Shown: positions 37,407-56,690, numbered from the stretch's first letter. The stretch: 64,000 nucleotides of DNA from Piscinibacter lacus (GCF_016735685.1 NZ_JAERRA010000001.1:2108001-2172000), one strand, 5' to 3'. Program-made: numbers and translations. Notes: generated by a model from the letters alone, not told the origin.

Positions 37407-38184
37407 GACGCAAGCCATTCAAGTCGCGAGCCCTTCGGAACCGTCGCGCGTGAACCCTCTGGCCACGCCCGGCTCCCCCTCGGTGGGGCACTGTAGCGCC
37501 GCCCCCGGTCGCCGGCGGCTGCTGGGGCTCTTGGGTGGACTGGCCGGCAGCCTGCTCGGCGCCCGGCTGCTCGTCCATCCCGGCCCCTCGCAGGCCGCCG
37601 GCGCGCCGACGCTGCTGGTGCTGGGCGACAGCCTGTCGACCCCGCAGCGCATGCCGCCCGGACGCGGCTGGGTGGCCCTGCTCCAGGCCCGCATCGAACA
37701 GCTCGGCCTGCCGCACAAGGTCGTCAACGCCAGCCTGGGCGGCGAGAAGACCGCCGGCGGGCGCAGGCGCCTGGGCCCGCTGCTGGCCCAGCACCGGCCG
37801 GCCATGGTGCTGATCGAACTGGGCGGCAACGACGGCCTGAGCCGGGTGCCGCCGGCCGAGATGGCCGACAACCTGCGCGCGATGGTCCAGATGAGCCGCG
37901 AGGCCGGCGCCCAGCCGGTGGTGCTGGGCATGCAGTTGCCGCGCGCCCTGAACCCGCGCTACCGCGAGGCCTTTGCCGAAGTCTTCCCGCGCGTCAGCCG
38001 CGAGCAGAACGCGGCCCTGGTGCCCTTTTTCCTCGAAGCCGTGACCGCCCCCGAGGACATGCCGCGCTACTTCCACGCCGACGGCATCCACCCCAACGAG
38101 CTGGCCCAGCCGGCCATGCTCGACAGCGTGTGGCGCGTCATCGCGCCCCTGCTGCAGGGCCAGGCGCAGGCCGCCACGCGGTGA
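37405..38184 (+). CDS. GDSL-type arylesterase/lysophospholipase (TesA-like), copy 1
   Basis: This 259-residue SGNH/GDSL hydrolase is related to TesA. It has an N-terminal export signal with an arginine cluster (APGRRRLLGLLGGLAG). The mature domain has block I LVLGDSLS, block III LIELGGNDGLSR and block V ADGIHPNELAQ with the catalytic Asp/His. The family hydrolyses fatty acyl esters and thioesters in the periplasm. The ATG at 37405 overlaps the divergent ATPase start; a GTG at 37450 is a second candidate. Its stop overlaps the start of copy 2 (GTGA). Confidence 0.87.
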   Translation: MTQAIQVASPSEPSRVNPLATPGSPSVGHCSAAPGRRRLLGLLGGLAGSLLGARLLVHPGPSQAAGAPTLLVLGDSLSTPQRMPPGRGWVALLQARIEQLGLPHKVVNASLGGEKTAGGRRRLGPLLAQHRPAMVLIELGGNDGLSRVPPAEMADNLRAMVQMSREAGAQPVVLGMQLPRALNPRYREAFAEVFPRVSREQNAALVPFFLEAVTAPEDMPRYFHADGIHPNELAQPAMLDSVWRVIAPLLQGQAQAATR

Positions 38185-38864
38185 AGCCGGCCCGCTGCCC
38201 CCACCCGCGCCGTAATGCCCTGGCCCGGCTGGCCGGGCTGGCCGCACTGACTGCGCTTGGCAGCCCGCAGCCCCTGCAAGCTGCGGCGCCACCCACGCTG
38301 TTGGTGCTCGGCGACAGCCTGTCGGCCGAATACGGCCTGCGCCGCGACAGCGGCTGGGTGGCCCTGCTCCAGGCCCGCCTGGCCCAGCGCAAGCTGCCGC
38401 ACCAGATCGTCAATGCCAGCATCAGCGGCGAGACCACGTCCGGCGGCCGCCAGCGCTTGCCGGCCCTGCTGGCGCGGCACCGGCCGGCGGTGGTCATCGT
38501 CGAGCTGGGTGGCAACGATGCGCTGCGCGGCCTGGCGCTGGCCGCGACTGAAGACCATCTGCGCGCCATGGCCCGCGCCGTGCGCGCGGCCGGCGCCCGC
38601 CTGCTGCTGCTGGGCATGCAGATCCCGCCCAATTACGGCCGCCGCTACAGCGAGGACTTCGCCGCCCTCTTCCCCCGCATCGCACGCGAGGAAGGCGCCG
38701 CCCTGCTGCCCTTCTTCCTGGACGCGGTGGCCGCGCCGGCCGACCTGAACCGCTACTTCCAGCCCGACCGCATCCACCCCAACGAGGCCGCCCAGCCGCG
38801 CATGCTCGACAGCGTCTGGCCGGTGCTGGAACCGCTGCTGCGCGAGACCGCCGCCACGCGCTGA
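38181..38864 (+). CDS. tesA: GDSL-type arylesterase/lysophospholipase (TesA-like), copy 2
   Basis: This 227-residue paralogue of the preceding gene is translationally coupled to it (GTG start in GTGA). It has a Sec-type signal (LAGLAALTALGSPQPLQAAA), then LLVLGDSLSAEYGLRR, IVELGGNDALRGL and PDRIHPNEAAQPRMLDSVW. The SAEYG after GDSL is closer to classical TesA than copy 1 (STPQR), so this is the better candidate for the TesA orthologue. The two differ mostly at the N-terminus and around the substrate loop, which suggests a tandem duplication with divergence. Confidence 0.9.
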   Translation: MKPARCPHPRRNALARLAGLAALTALGSPQPLQAAAPPTLLVLGDSLSAEYGLRRDSGWVALLQARLAQRKLPHQIVNASISGETTSGGRQRLPALLARHRPAVVIVELGGNDALRGLALAATEDHLRAMARAVRAAGARLLLLGMQIPPNYGRRYSEDFAALFPRIAREEGAALLPFFLDAVAAPADLNRYFQPDRIHPNEAAQPRMLDSVWPVLEPLLRETAATR

Positions 38865-38879
38865 GCCGGCGGGGCCACT

Positions 38880-39422
38880 TCAGTCCTCGTCGGCCCTTGC
38901 GTCCAGGCCGGGGAAGAGCACCTCGGTGTAGCCAAAGCGCCGGAAGTCGCGCACCCGCATGGGGTAGAGCATGCCGATCAGGTGGTCGCACTCATGCTGC
39001 ACCACGCGGGCGTGGAAGCCCTCGGCCTCGCGCTCGATCGGCCGGCCCTGCGGGTCGAAGCCCTCGTAGCGGATGCGCGACCAGCGCGGCACCACGCCGC
39101 GCAGGCCGGGCACCGAAAGGCAGCCCTCCCAGCCCTCTTCCTCGGCATCGCCCAGCGGGGTGATGCGCGGGTTGAGCAGCACGGTGCGCGGCACCGGCGG
39201 CGCCTCGGGGTAGCGCGGGTTCGGCGCGCCGCTGCCAAAGATCACCACCTGCCAGTCCTCGCCGATCTGCGGCGCGGCCAGGCCGGCACCGTGTGCGGCG
39301 GCCATGGTGTCCTCCAGGTCGCGGATCAGCGCATGCAGCGCCGGGCCGTCGAAATCGCGCACCGGCTGCGCCACGCGCAGCAGGCGCGGGTCGCCCATCT
39401 TCAGCAGGGGACGCACGGGCAT
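38880..39422 (-). CDS. def: peptide deformylase
   Basis: This metalloenzyme removes the formyl group from new proteins. The 180-residue protein has all three motifs: [18 protein letters not shown] and [13 protein letters not shown]. The start has a good site (GAGGAG upstream of ATG). It lies apart from fmt, and the [18 protein letters not shown] insert is longer than in E. coli, so it may be a second deformylase of the genome; that cannot be tested here. Confidence 0.96.
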   Translation of the reverse strand: MPVRPLLKMGDPRLLRVAQPVRDFDGPALHALIRDLEDTMAAAHGAGLAAPQIGEDWQVVIFGSGAPNPRYPEAPPVPRTVLLNPRITPLGDAEEEGWEGCLSVPGLRGVVPRWSRIRYEGFDPQGRPIEREAEGFHARVVQHECDHLIGMLYPMRVRDFRRFGYTEVLFPGLDARADED

Positions 39423-39548
39423 CGCAAGCTCTCCTCTGTGTAGCGCCCCGGTGGCGCCACGCCGGGCCCGAGCATGCCAGCCCGCGCCACGGGCCGCAGA
39501 ATGCGCCGGCCGGCGCGCTGCGTCCTTGCCCCTTCTGCTTCTTCGCCC

Positions 39549-40436
39549 ATGGCCCGACCGCCCCGTCCCCTTCCCGCCCCGGCCCCTTCCCGCGCCGACT
39601 TCGGCAAGCCGCTGCAGGGCTGGCGGCTGCGGCTCTACACCATCATCTTCGAGGCCGAAACCCGCGCCGGCCGGGCCTTCGACATCGCGTTGATCGTGGC
39701 CATCCTGGCCAGCGTCGCGGTGGTCATCGCCGACAGCGTGGCCCCGCTGCATGCGCGCCATGGCGCGCTCTTCGGCGTGCTGGAATGGGGCTTCACCCTC
39801 GTCTTCACCCTCGAGTACCTGGCGCGCCTGGCCTGCGTGCGGCATCCGCTGCGCTATGCCACCAGCTTCTACGGCGTGATCGACCTGCTGGCCGTGCTGC
39901 CGACCTACCTGGCCTTCTTCGTGCCGGAGCTGCATGCCCTGATCGATGTGCGCCTGCTGCGGCTGCTGCGCGTCTTCCGCATCTTCAAGCTCGGCGCTTA
40001 TGTCGAGGAATACGGCGCGCTCGGCCGCGCGCTGCTGGCCTCGCGGCGCAAGATCGCCGTCTTCCTGTCCTTCGTGCTGATGGTCGTCACCGTGATGGGC
40101 ACGCTGATGTATGTGGTCGAAGGGCCGGAGCACGGCTTCACCAGCATCCCCACCGCAATCTACTGGGCCATCACCACCATGACCACGGTGGGCTTCGGCG
40201 ACATCACGCCCAAGACCGACCTGGGCCGCCTGATCGCTTCGGTGATGATGCTGCTGGGCTGGGGCACGCTGGCCGTGCCCACCGGCATCGTCACCGCCGA
40301 GTTCACCGCCCAGCGCCTGGTGCGCGAGCCCACCACCCGCAGTTGCCACGAATGCCTGAGCGAGGGCCACCTGCCCAGCGCCCGCTTCTGCCGCGACTGC
40401 GGGGCGCAGCTGCCGGTCTTCCAACGCGATGCATGA
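39549..40436 (+). CDS. voltage-gated potassium channel with C-terminal zinc ribbon
   Basis: This six-helix ion channel has 295 residues. The voltage-sensor helix S4 carries spaced arginines ([16 protein letters not shown]) and the pore has the K+ filter [13 protein letters not shown]. Both are typical of bacterial Kv (Kch-like) channels. The C-terminus adds a short cytoplasmic zinc-ribbon-like pair, CHECLSEGH and [10 protein letters not shown], 13 residues apart. The ATG at 39549 starts a Pro-rich leader; longer in-frame starts exist. It is divergent from def with 126 bp between. Confidence 0.9.
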   Translation: MARPPRPLPAPAPSRADFGKPLQGWRLRLYTIIFEAETRAGRAFDIALIVAILASVAVVIADSVAPLHARHGALFGVLEWGFTLVFTLEYLARLACVRHPLRYATSFYGVIDLLAVLPTYLAFFVPELHALIDVRLLRLLRVFRIFKLGAYVEEYGALGRALLASRRKIAVFLSFVLMVVTVMGTLMYVVEGPEHGFTSIPTAIYWAITTMTTVGFGDITPKTDLGRLIASVMMLLGWGTLAVPTGIVTAEFTAQRLVREPTTRSCHECLSEGHLPSARFCRDCGAQLPVFQRDA

Positions 40437-40513
40437 GGGCGGGTCACCCGAGGCGACTGGCCACGCTCCAAGGGATGAAGGGGGCCGTTGCGTGCGGCCC
40501 GCTCCCGCCCTTT
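40437..40513 (+). terminator. possible terminator after the channel gene
   Basis: GGGCGGG just after the stop codon can pair with CCCGCCC 60 bp later, directly followed by TTTT. An inner GGGCCG/CGGCCC hairpin lies between. Plausible, but long for a terminator. Confidence 0.4.
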
Positions 40514-41059
40514 TCAGCCCGCCACCGCGCCCTGACGGCGCCGGCCGCGGCCCAGCCAGCCCAGCAGCGCCAGGCCACCGGCCATCAGGGCGTAGCTGCC
40601 GGGCTCGGGGATGGCCGGGGTGGCGGGCACCAAGTTCAAGCGGGCCGACTGGCCGACGGTGTGGCTGCCATCCAGGAACAGAACGCCCAGCCCATCCGCG
40701 TCTACCTGCGGCGAACTGGAATCGACGCCCGGGATGCTGCTGGACTCGAAGCTGACGGTGCTGAACGGCGTGGTCAAGTCCTGGAAGCGGAAGAGCTCGC
40801 TGAACGCCGGACCCGAGGGAGCCGCCAGCACCGTGATCGTCAGCCCCGTGGCATCGAAGTCGAAGCTGTAGCCAAAGGAGAAGCCACTGAAGCTGAACTC
40901 CGTGCCGGCCCCCACCACGGCGGTCGGCGCCGAGCACCTGAAAAAGTCCCCATCGCGGCAGGAAATCGTGTCGCCCAGCAAGGCGTGGGCGGGCGCGGCA
41001 AGGGCCGTCAGGGCCGCAAAGGAGAAGGCAACAGAACAACGGGGGGCGATGGGGCGCAT
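40514..41059 (-). CDS. PEP-CTERM sorting domain protein
   Basis: This exported protein of 181 residues has a signal peptide ([14 protein letters not shown]), a probably beta-rich middle with two cysteines near the start ([14 protein letters not shown]), and a C-terminal exosortase signal. The signal is [19 protein letters not shown] followed by RGRRR. Such proteins are processed by exosortase and occur in strains that make an exopolysaccharide. The function of the middle part is unknown. The start has AAGGA upstream. No exosortase gene lies in the window. Confidence 0.88.
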   Translation of the reverse strand: MRPIAPRCSVAFSFAALTALAAPAHALLGDTISCRDGDFFRCSAPTAVVGAGTEFSFSGFSFGYSFDFDATGLTITVLAAPSGPAFSELFRFQDLTTPFSTVSFESSSIPGVDSSSPQVDADGLGVLFLDGSHTVGQSARLNLVPATPAIPEPGSYALMAGGLALLGWLGRGRRRQGAVAG

Positions 41060-41274
41060 GGATTCCTTGGGGACATGAGATGTCGCGGGCGGACCCGGCA
41101 CCGGGCCAGGGTCGGGATCACCGAGGGCATGGGCCCGGGTCGGCTCGCGGCCGGCATTAGAGCCCCGTGTAGGCGCCCGGCCCCCCCCGCGTTCGCGGTG
41201 CCCGGCTGTGATCTGCCTCACGCTTGGCGCCTGCATGGCGCGCTGCGGGCAGCGCGGACGGGCCCCGCGGCGGC

Positions 41275-44883
<3,609 letters not shown>

Positions 44884-44887
<4 letters not shown>

Positions 44888-47800
44888 GCCGCGCCCTCCA
44901 GCATCGAGGCAGCAGCCTCCATGTCGACCGCGACGATGCGCGAGACGCCCTGCTCCTGCATGGTCACGCCGATCAACTGGCCGGCCATTTCCATGGCGAT
45001 CTTGTTGTGGGAGATGAAGAGGAATTGCGTACCTGCGGACATGTGCTTGACGAGCTTGGCATAGCGCTCGGTGTTGGCGTCGTCGAGCGGCGCATCCACC
45101 TCGTCAAGCAGGCAGAAGGGCGCGGGATTGAGCTGGAAGATGGCAAAGACCAGGGCGATCGCGGTCAGCGCCTTCTCGCCGCCCGAGAGCAGGTGGATGG
45201 TGCTGTTCTTCTTGCCCGGCGGCTGGGCCATGACCTGCACGCCGGCGTCGAGGATCTCGTCGCCGGTCATCATCAGCCGCGCCTGCCCGCCGCCGAAGAG
45301 GCTGGGGAACATGCGGCCGAAGTGCTCGTTGACGGTGTCGAAGGTGCCCTTGAGCAGGTCGCGCGTCTCCAGGTCGATGCGGGCGATCGCGTCTTCCAGG
45401 GTCTGCATGGCGTCCATCAGGTCGGCGGTCTGGGCGTCGAGGAAGCCCTTGCGCTCGCGCGCGGCGCTCAGCTCGTCGAGCGCGGCCAGGTTGACCGCGC
45501 CCAGGGCATTCAGCTCGCGCTGCAAGCGGTCGATCTCGGCCTGCAGGCCGTGCAGGCGGATGCCGTCGCGCTCGATGCCGGCGGCCAGCTCGGCGCGGTC
45601 GGCGCCGGCCTGGTCGAGCTGTTCCTCGTACTGCCGGCCGCCGAGGGTGGCGGCCTGGGCTTCGAGCTGCAGTGCATTGATGCGCTCGCGCAGCGGCTCC
45701 AGGCTGCGCTCGAAGCCGAGCCGCTCCTCGTCGAGCCGGCGCAACTGGGCCGAAAGCTCGTCGTGCGCATGGCGGGCCTCGGCCAGCACGGCCTCGCGGG
45801 CGGCGCGGCGCTCCAGCGCGTCCTGCAGGCCGGTGTCGGCGCTGGCCTCGGCGAAGGCGGCCAGCTCCTGCTGGAGCTGCGCGGCGCTGGCGGCATGGGC
45901 GGCGAGCTGCTGGTCGGCGGTTTCGATGGCGCGTTGCAGCTCGCCCCGGCGGGCGCCGAGGGCGCGCGCCTGGAAGGTGGCTTCCTGGGCCTCGCGTTCC
46001 AGGCGGCGCAGTTGCTCGCGGGCGGCGCCCAGGGCGCGCTCGGCCTCGAACACGCCTTCTTCCAGCGTGGCATGGGCTTCCTGGGCGTTGCCGAGTTCGA
46101 GGTCGAGTTCCTCGAAGCGGGCCTCGCCGGTGGCGCGCCGCTCGTCCAGCGCGTCCAGGGCCTCGTCGATCTCGGCCAGGCTGGCGCCGATCTGCGCGCG
46201 GCGCTCGCGGGCCTGATCGCTCTGCTGGGCCAGGCGCAGCACCTCGACCTGCAAGCCGTGGGCAGCCTGCTGGGCCTCGGCCGCCGTGCGGCGCACGCCG
46301 ACCTGGCGCTGGGCGGCCTCGGTGTAGGCCGCTTCGGCGCGGATCGCGCGGTGGCGCGCCTCGTCGGCGATCAGGCCCTGGGCGCGCAACTGGCGGTCGA
46401 GGTTCTCGATCTCCTGGGCGCGGGCGAGCAGGCCGTCCTGCTCGGAATCGGGCGCGTGGAAGGCCACGGCATAGGCGCTGACGGCATGGCCGGCGCGGGT
46501 CATGATGACCTCGCCATGTCCGAGCCGGCCGCGCGCGGCCAGCGCAGCCTCCAGGCTGTCGGCGGTGTAGACGCCTTCGAGCCAGTCGTTGAGCAGCGCA
46601 CGCAGGCCGGCATCGCCGTCGAGCTTGAGCATCGCCCCCAGCCGCGGCAGCGTGGACGCCGCCGCCGTCGCGGGCAGCGGCGTGGCGGGCGGGGTGTAGA
46701 AGGCCAGCTTGGCGGGCGGCGGGTCCTGCTCGAAAGCGCGGACGGTCTCGGGCCGGCCGACTTCCAGCGCATGGATGCGCTCGCGCAGCGCGGCCTCCAG
46801 CGCGGTCTCCCAGCCGGGCTCGATGTGCAGGCGGCTCCACAGGCCGGCGCGCTCGCTCAGGCCGTGGCGGGCCAGCCAGGGGGCCAGCTTGCCTTCGGTC
46901 TGCACCTTGGCTTGCAGCGCGCGCAGCGCGTCGAGCCGGGCGGCCAGCTCGGCCTGCTTGGCGGCCTGGGCGGCGGCCTCGGCCTGCGCGGCGCGGCGCT
47001 GCTCGTCGAGGGCCGGCACCTCGGCGGCCAGCTCCTCGGCGACAGCGGCGCTCTCGGCCTGGCGTTCCTCGGCATCCTGAAGTTGCAGGCGCATCTGGGC
47101 GAGGCGGGCCTCGTCGGGCGCGACGAGCGCGCGCTGCTCGGCGCTGGCGCGCTCGCGGCGGCCCTGCAGGCCGCGGGCCTGCTCGTCCAGGCTGCGCGAC
47201 TCGGCGGCCAGCAGGCTGAGCTGCTGCTGCACCTCGGCCACCTGCTGGCGCTGCGCATTGGCGCGGGCCTGGGCGGCGCGCAGCGCATCCTCGGCGGCGG
47301 GCAGGCGGCCGGCTTCTTCCTCGGCCTGAGCGGCGAGCAGCTCGGCCTGCTCGTCGGCGGCGAGCTGCTGCTCGGCGAGCTGCTCCAGCTCGGCCTCGGC
47401 CTGGGCGCGGCGGTCGGTCCACTGCGCATCCTGGCGGGCCAGATCGGCCAGGCGGGCCTCGGCCTTCTGCCGGCCTTCGACGACGTAGCGGATGCGCTCT
47501 TCGAGCCGGCTGACTTCGAGCTGCGCCTCGGCCAGGCCGCCCTGGGCGGCATGCAGTTGGTCGGCGGCGGCGTAGTGGTCCTGGCGGATGCGTTCGAGCG
47601 CGGCCTCGGTCGCGCGCAGCTCGGCCACCCGGGCTTCCAGCGCGGTGCTGGCTTCGGCGGTGGCCAGGGTGACGCGGGCCTGCTCGCCGGCCGCATCGCG
47701 GGCCTTCAGGAACCAGAGCTGGTGCAGCCGCGTCGTGCCCTGGGCCTGCAGGGCGTGGTAGCGCTGCGCGACCTCGGCCTGCTGTTCGAGCTTCTCCAGA

Positions 47801-48411
47801 TTGGCATTCAGCTCGCGCAGGATGTCTTCGACCCGCACCAGGTTCTCGCGGGTGTCGCGCAGGCGCAGCTCGGTCTCGCGGCGGCGCTCCTTGTACTTCG
47901 AGACCCCGGCCGCTTCCTCGAGGAAGAGCCGCAGCTCCTCGGGCTTGCTCTCGATGATGCGGCTGATCGTGCCCTGGCCGATGATGGCGTAGGCCCGCGG
48001 GCCCAGGCCGGTGCCGAGGAAGACGTCCTGCACATCGCGGCGCCGCACCGGCTGGTTGTTGATGAAGTAGCTGCTGGTGCCGTCGCGCGTCAGCACGCGC
48101 TTGACGGCGATCTCGGCGTACTGGTTCCAACTGCCGCCGGCCCGGCCGTCCTCGTTGCTGAAGACCAGCTCGACGCTGGCGCGGCCGGCCGGCTTGCGGT
48201 TGCCGCTGCCGTTGAAGATCACGTCCTGCATGGACTCGCCGCGCAGCTCGCTGGCCTTGCTCTCGCCCAGCACCCAGCGCACCGCATCCATGATGTTGGA
48301 CTTGCCGCAGCCGTTCGGGCCGACCACGCCGACGAGCTGCCCGGGCAGCTGGAAGGTGGTCGGCTCGGCGAAGGACTTGAAGCCCGAGAGCTTGATGGAC
48401 GTGAGGCGCAT
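44884..48411 (-). CDS. smc: chromosome segregation ATPase SMC
   Basis: This 1175-residue SMC protein is the loop-extruding core of bacterial condensin. The N-terminal Walker A (GVVGPNGCGKSNIMDAVRW) is near residues 28-46. Long coiled coils follow, with a hinge near residues 500-660 (GLWSRLHIEPGWETALEAAL). The C-terminal signature is LLSGGEKALTAIALVFAIF and the Walker B is FCLLDEVDAPLDDANTERY. Length and domain order are normal. It heads the smc-zipA-ligA unit, with zipA overlapped by the ATGA junction. Genes for ScpA/ScpB are not in the window. Confidence 0.97.
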
Positions 48412-48593
48412 GGCGGAGACCGTCGTCGCGGGCGGTGGCGGCCCCGGGGCATGAGGCCCTGGCCCGCGCCACCCTGCGCTTTCAAGTCATTGATTCAATT
48501 GGATTTTTTGGCCTTCTCGGGGGCCTTCAAAGGGGGCGGATGATAGCATCGGGGCTTCCCTGAACCGGCCTGCGCGCCACGGCCCGAACCGCC

Positions 48594-49115
48594 ATGCCCT
48601 CCACCAAGAAGACCGCCCCGGCCGCCGCGCCGGCCCCGCGCCGCCGCGCCGCCAAGCTGCCGGCCGGCGCCGTGCAGCGCGCCATGCCGCCCAATCCGCC
48701 CAGCCTGCCCAGCAAGGAACTGCACGTCTTCCCCAACCCGGCGCCCGAACGCGACTACCTCATCCAGTTCGTCGTGCCCGAGTTCACCTGCCACTGCCCG
48801 CTGACCGGCCAGCCGGACTTCGCGCACTTCACGATCGAGATGATCGCGGACCAGGCCTGCGTCGAGCTCAAGAGCCTGAAGATGTACTTCTGGTCCTTCC
48901 GTGACGAGGGTGCCTTCCACGAGAAGGTGACCAACACCATCTTGTCTGACCTGGTGAAGGCCAGCGACCCGCGCTTTTGCCGCATCACCGCCAAGTGGTA
49001 TGTGCGCGGCGGCATCTTCACCAATGTCGTCGTCGAGCACCGCAAGAAAGGCTGGACGCCGCAGCCGCGCGTGGACCTTCCGGCCGTGCCGGGCGAGATG
49101 CGCGCCCTGGCCTGA
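48594..49115 (+). CDS. queF: 7-cyano-7-deazaguanine reductase QueF (preQ1 synthesis)
   Basis: This enzyme reduces the nitrile of preQ0 to preQ1 with NADPH, on the path to queuosine in tRNA. The 173-residue protein is the short, single-domain type. Residues about 1-30 are basic and Pro/Ala-rich; the core has the catalytic Cys in [18 protein letters not shown], the [20 protein letters not shown] substrate segment, and [19 protein letters not shown]. It is divergent from smc across 182 bp. dapC begins 88 bp downstream, probably in a separate unit. Confidence 0.95.
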   Translation: MPSTKKTAPAAAPAPRRRAAKLPAGAVQRAMPPNPPSLPSKELHVFPNPAPERDYLIQFVVPEFTCHCPLTGQPDFAHFTIEMIADQACVELKSLKMYFWSFRDEGAFHEKVTNTILSDLVKASDPRFCRITAKWYVRGGIFTNVVVEHRKKGWTPQPRVDLPAVPGEMRALA

Positions 49116-49203
49116 GCGCCGTCCCGTCCCCCGCTGCGGCGGCCTGGCAGCCTTGCGCCCGGGCGGGCGGGCGGTGGGCCGGGCGCCCGGATAATCCGCG
49201 CCC

Positions 49204-50448
49204 ATGAATCCGCGCCTCGCCCTGCTTCAGCCCTATCCCTTCGAACGCCTGAAGGCGCTGACGGCCGATGTGCAGCCCAGCGCGGCGCATCGCGCGATCA
49301 GCCTGGGCATCGGCGAGCCCAAGCATCCGACGCCCGACTTCCTGAAGGCCGCACTGGCCGGCGCGCTGGATGGCCTGTCGGCCTACCCCGCCACCGCGGG
49401 CGAGCCCGCACTGCGCGAGGCCTGCGCCGCCTGGCTGGGCCGCCGCTACGGCGTGGGGGTGGATGCGGCCCGCCAGGTGCTGCCGGTCAATGGCTCGCGC
49501 GAGGCGCTGTTCGCGCTGGCGCAGACGGTGATCGACCCGGCCGACCGCGAGGCCGTGGTTGTCTGCCCCAATCCCTTCTATCAAATCTACGAGGGCGCCG
49601 CCCTGCTGGCCGGGGCCACGCCGGTCTTCGCCAACAGCGACCCGGCGCGCAATTTCGCGCCGGCCTGGGACGCGATCGACGCCGCCACCTGGGCGCGCAC
49701 GCGGCTGCTCTATGTCTGCTCGCCGGGCAACCCCAGCGGCGCGGTAATGCCGCTGGCGGAGTGGGCCAAGCTGTTCGCGCTCAGCGACGAACACGGCTTC
49801 GTGATCGCCAGCGACGAGTGCTACAGCGAGATCTGGTTCGGCCCCGAGGACACGCCGCGCGGCAGCGCCGGCGGCCCGCCGCTGGGCGGCCTGGAAGCTG
49901 CCGCCGCCCTGGGCCGGCAGGACTTCAAGCGCCTGGTCAGCTTCACCAGCCTGTCCAAGCGCAGCAATGCGCCGGGCCTGCGTTCGGGCTTCGTCGCGGG
50001 CGATGCAGCCTTGCTGGCCGACTTCCTGAAGTACCGCACCTACCACGGCGGCGCGATGAGCCCCAGCGTGCAGCGCGCCAGCGTGGCGGCCTGGGCCGAC
50101 GAGGCGCATGTGGCGGCCAACCGCGCGCTCTACCGCCAGAAGTTCGCGCGGGTCACGCCCCTGCTTCAGGCCGCCGGCCTGGATGTGCGCCTGCCCGACG
50201 CCGGCTTCTACTTGTGGGCTGGCGTGCCGGCCGCCTACGCCACGGCCACGCACTCGGCGGACGAGGCCTTCGCCCGCGAGCTGCTGGCTTCCTACAATGT
50301 GACGGTGTTGCCGGGCAGCTACCTGGCCCGTCGCAGCGGCGGCATCAACCCCGGCGCGGGCCGGGTCCGCCTGGCCCTGGTGGCCGGGGTCGAGGAATGC
50401 GTGGAAGCCGCCGAACGCATCGCCGAGGCCCTGCGCCGGGGCGCCTGA
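49204..50448 (+). CDS. dapC: succinyldiaminopimelate transaminase
   Basis: This PLP aminotransferase of 414 residues belongs to the lysine/DAP pathway. It begins [17 protein letters not shown] and has the fold-type I motifs [26 protein letters not shown], and PLP Lys252 in [15 protein letters not shown]. Co-location with dapD and dapE fixes the role as N-succinyl-L,L-DAP transaminase, not another aminotransferase. The gap to dapD is 113 bp with no clear terminator. Confidence 0.93.
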   Translation: MNPRLALLQPYPFERLKALTADVQPSAAHRAISLGIGEPKHPTPDFLKAALAGALDGLSAYPATAGEPALREACAAWLGRRYGVGVDAARQVLPVNGSREALFALAQTVIDPADREAVVVCPNPFYQIYEGAALLAGATPVFANSDPARNFAPAWDAIDAATWARTRLLYVCSPGNPSGAVMPLAEWAKLFALSDEHGFVIASDECYSEIWFGPEDTPRGSAGGPPLGGLEAAAALGRQDFKRLVSFTSLSKRSNAPGLRSGFVAGDAALLADFLKYRTYHGGAMSPSVQRASVAAWADEAHVAANRALYRQKFARVTPLLQAAGLDVRLPDAGFYLWAGVPAAYATATHSADEAFARELLASYNVTVLPGSYLARRSGGINPGAGRVRLALVAGVEECVEAAERIAEALRRGA

Positions 50449-50561
50449 CACCCCACGCCGCCCCGCCCGCCCTTCCCCGCCCTCCGCCCCAACCGGCCTG
50501 TCCCGGACCCCGCGCCCGCGCGGCGCCGGCTGTCCCCCCTGAACCGAAAACGAGTCCCGCC

Positions 50562-51389
<828 letters not shown>

Positions 51390-51418
51390 GCCCCGCCGCC
51401 GCGCCGGCCGCCGTGCCG

Positions 51419-52582
51419 ATGGATGCCGCCGACCGCGCCGCCGCGCCGCCGCTGCTCGCCCTGCTGCAGGGCATGGTGGCGCGGCAAGCCTCGGACCTAT
51501 TCCTGGCCGACGGCGCGCCCGCGCAGTTCAAGATCGACGGCGAGCTTCAGCCGGCCGGCGAGCCGCTGCCCGAGGGCGGCGCGCGGGCCCTGCTGGCCGG
51601 CCTGCTGCCCGCCGCCGCGCTGGCCCGGCTGGATGCCGAGGGCGAGCTGAATGCCGGCCACCGCATCGCGGGCCTGGCCAGCTTCCGGCTCAGCGCCTTC
51701 CGGCAACGCGGTGCGGTGGCTGCGGTGATCCGCGCCATCCCCGTCGCCATCCCGACCCTGGCCGAGCTGAAGCTGCCCGACAGCCTCGCCCGGCTGATGC
51801 TGGAAAAGCGCGGTCTGGTGCTGGTGGTGGGCGCCACCGGCAGCGGCAAGAGCACGACGCTGGCCGCGATGATCGACCACCGCAACCGCGAGCGGCCGGG
51901 CCATGTGCTGACGATCGAGGACCCGATCGAATTCCACTTTCCCAACCACCGCGCGCTGGTGAACCAGCGCGAGATCGGCCGCGACGTGGCCGACCTGGCC
52001 ACCGGCCTGCGCAATGCCCTGCGCCAGGCGCCGGACTGCCTGCTGATCGGCGAGATCCGCGACCGCGAGACCCTCTCGGCCGCGATCTCCTTCGCCCTGT
52101 CCGGTCACCTGGTGCTGGCCACCCTGCATGCCAACAATGCCCACCATGCCCTGGGCCGCATCCTGAGCTTCTACCCGCCCGAGGCCCGGCCGGTGCTGCT
52201 CGACGACCTAGCCGCTGCGCTGAAGGCGGTGGTCTCGCAGCGCCTGCTGCCGGCCGTGGGCGGCGGGCGTCTGGCCGCCGTCGAGCTGCTGCGCAACAGC
52301 CCGCTGGTGGCCGAGCGCATCGCCCAGGGCGATCTGCACGGGGTGAAGGCGGCCATGGCCCAGTCGCTGGCCGAGGGCTCGCAGAGCTTCGAGGAAGACC
52401 TCGCCCGCCTGATCGCCAGCGGCCAGGTGCGCCGCGAGGATGCGCTGGCCCAGGCCGATTCGCCCAGCAACCTGATGTGGCGCCTGGACCATGGCGCCGC
52501 CGCCCGCCCGGCCGCAGCGGCTGCGCCCGCCGCGGCATCCGCCGCCTTCCCTGATCTGCGACTGGACGCCTCGGCGCCCTGA
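51419..52582 (+). CDS. pilU: type IV pilus twitching motility ATPase, PilU/PilT family
   Basis: This 387-residue retraction ATPase has Walker A GATGSGKST, the Asp box TIEDPIEFHF, the Walker B CLLIGEIRDRETLS, and the His box ATLHANNAHHAL, as in PilT/PilU. The C-terminal region (EEDLARLIASGQVRREDALAQADSPSNL) is PilU-like, closer to PilU than PilT. It lies 29 bp after dapD and 15 bp before dapE, so it is co-transcribed with lysine genes. No pilus structural gene is near, except the FimV-like gene 17 kb away. Confidence 0.9.
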   Translation: MDAADRAAAPPLLALLQGMVARQASDLFLADGAPAQFKIDGELQPAGEPLPEGGARALLAGLLPAAALARLDAEGELNAGHRIAGLASFRLSAFRQRGAVAAVIRAIPVAIPTLAELKLPDSLARLMLEKRGLVLVVGATGSGKSTTLAAMIDHRNRERPGHVLTIEDPIEFHFPNHRALVNQREIGRDVADLATGLRNALRQAPDCLLIGEIRDRETLSAAISFALSGHLVLATLHANNAHHALGRILSFYPPEARPVLLDDLAAALKAVVSQRLLPAVGGGRLAAVELLRNSPLVAERIAQGDLHGVKAAMAQSLAEGSQSFEEDLARLIASGQVRREDALAQADSPSNLMWRLDHGAAARPAAAAAPAAASAAFPDLRLDASAP

Positions 52583-56669
<4,087 letters not shown>

Positions 56670-56672
56670 GGG

Positions 56673-56690
56673 GCGGGCCGCGCGGCCCGC
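56673..56690. repeat. 18-nt perfect palindrome after the ABC-F gene
   Basis: GCGGGCCGCGCGGCCCGC, just past the stop codon, could stabilise the 3' end. No T tract follows, so it is at best a weak terminator. Confidence 0.4.
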
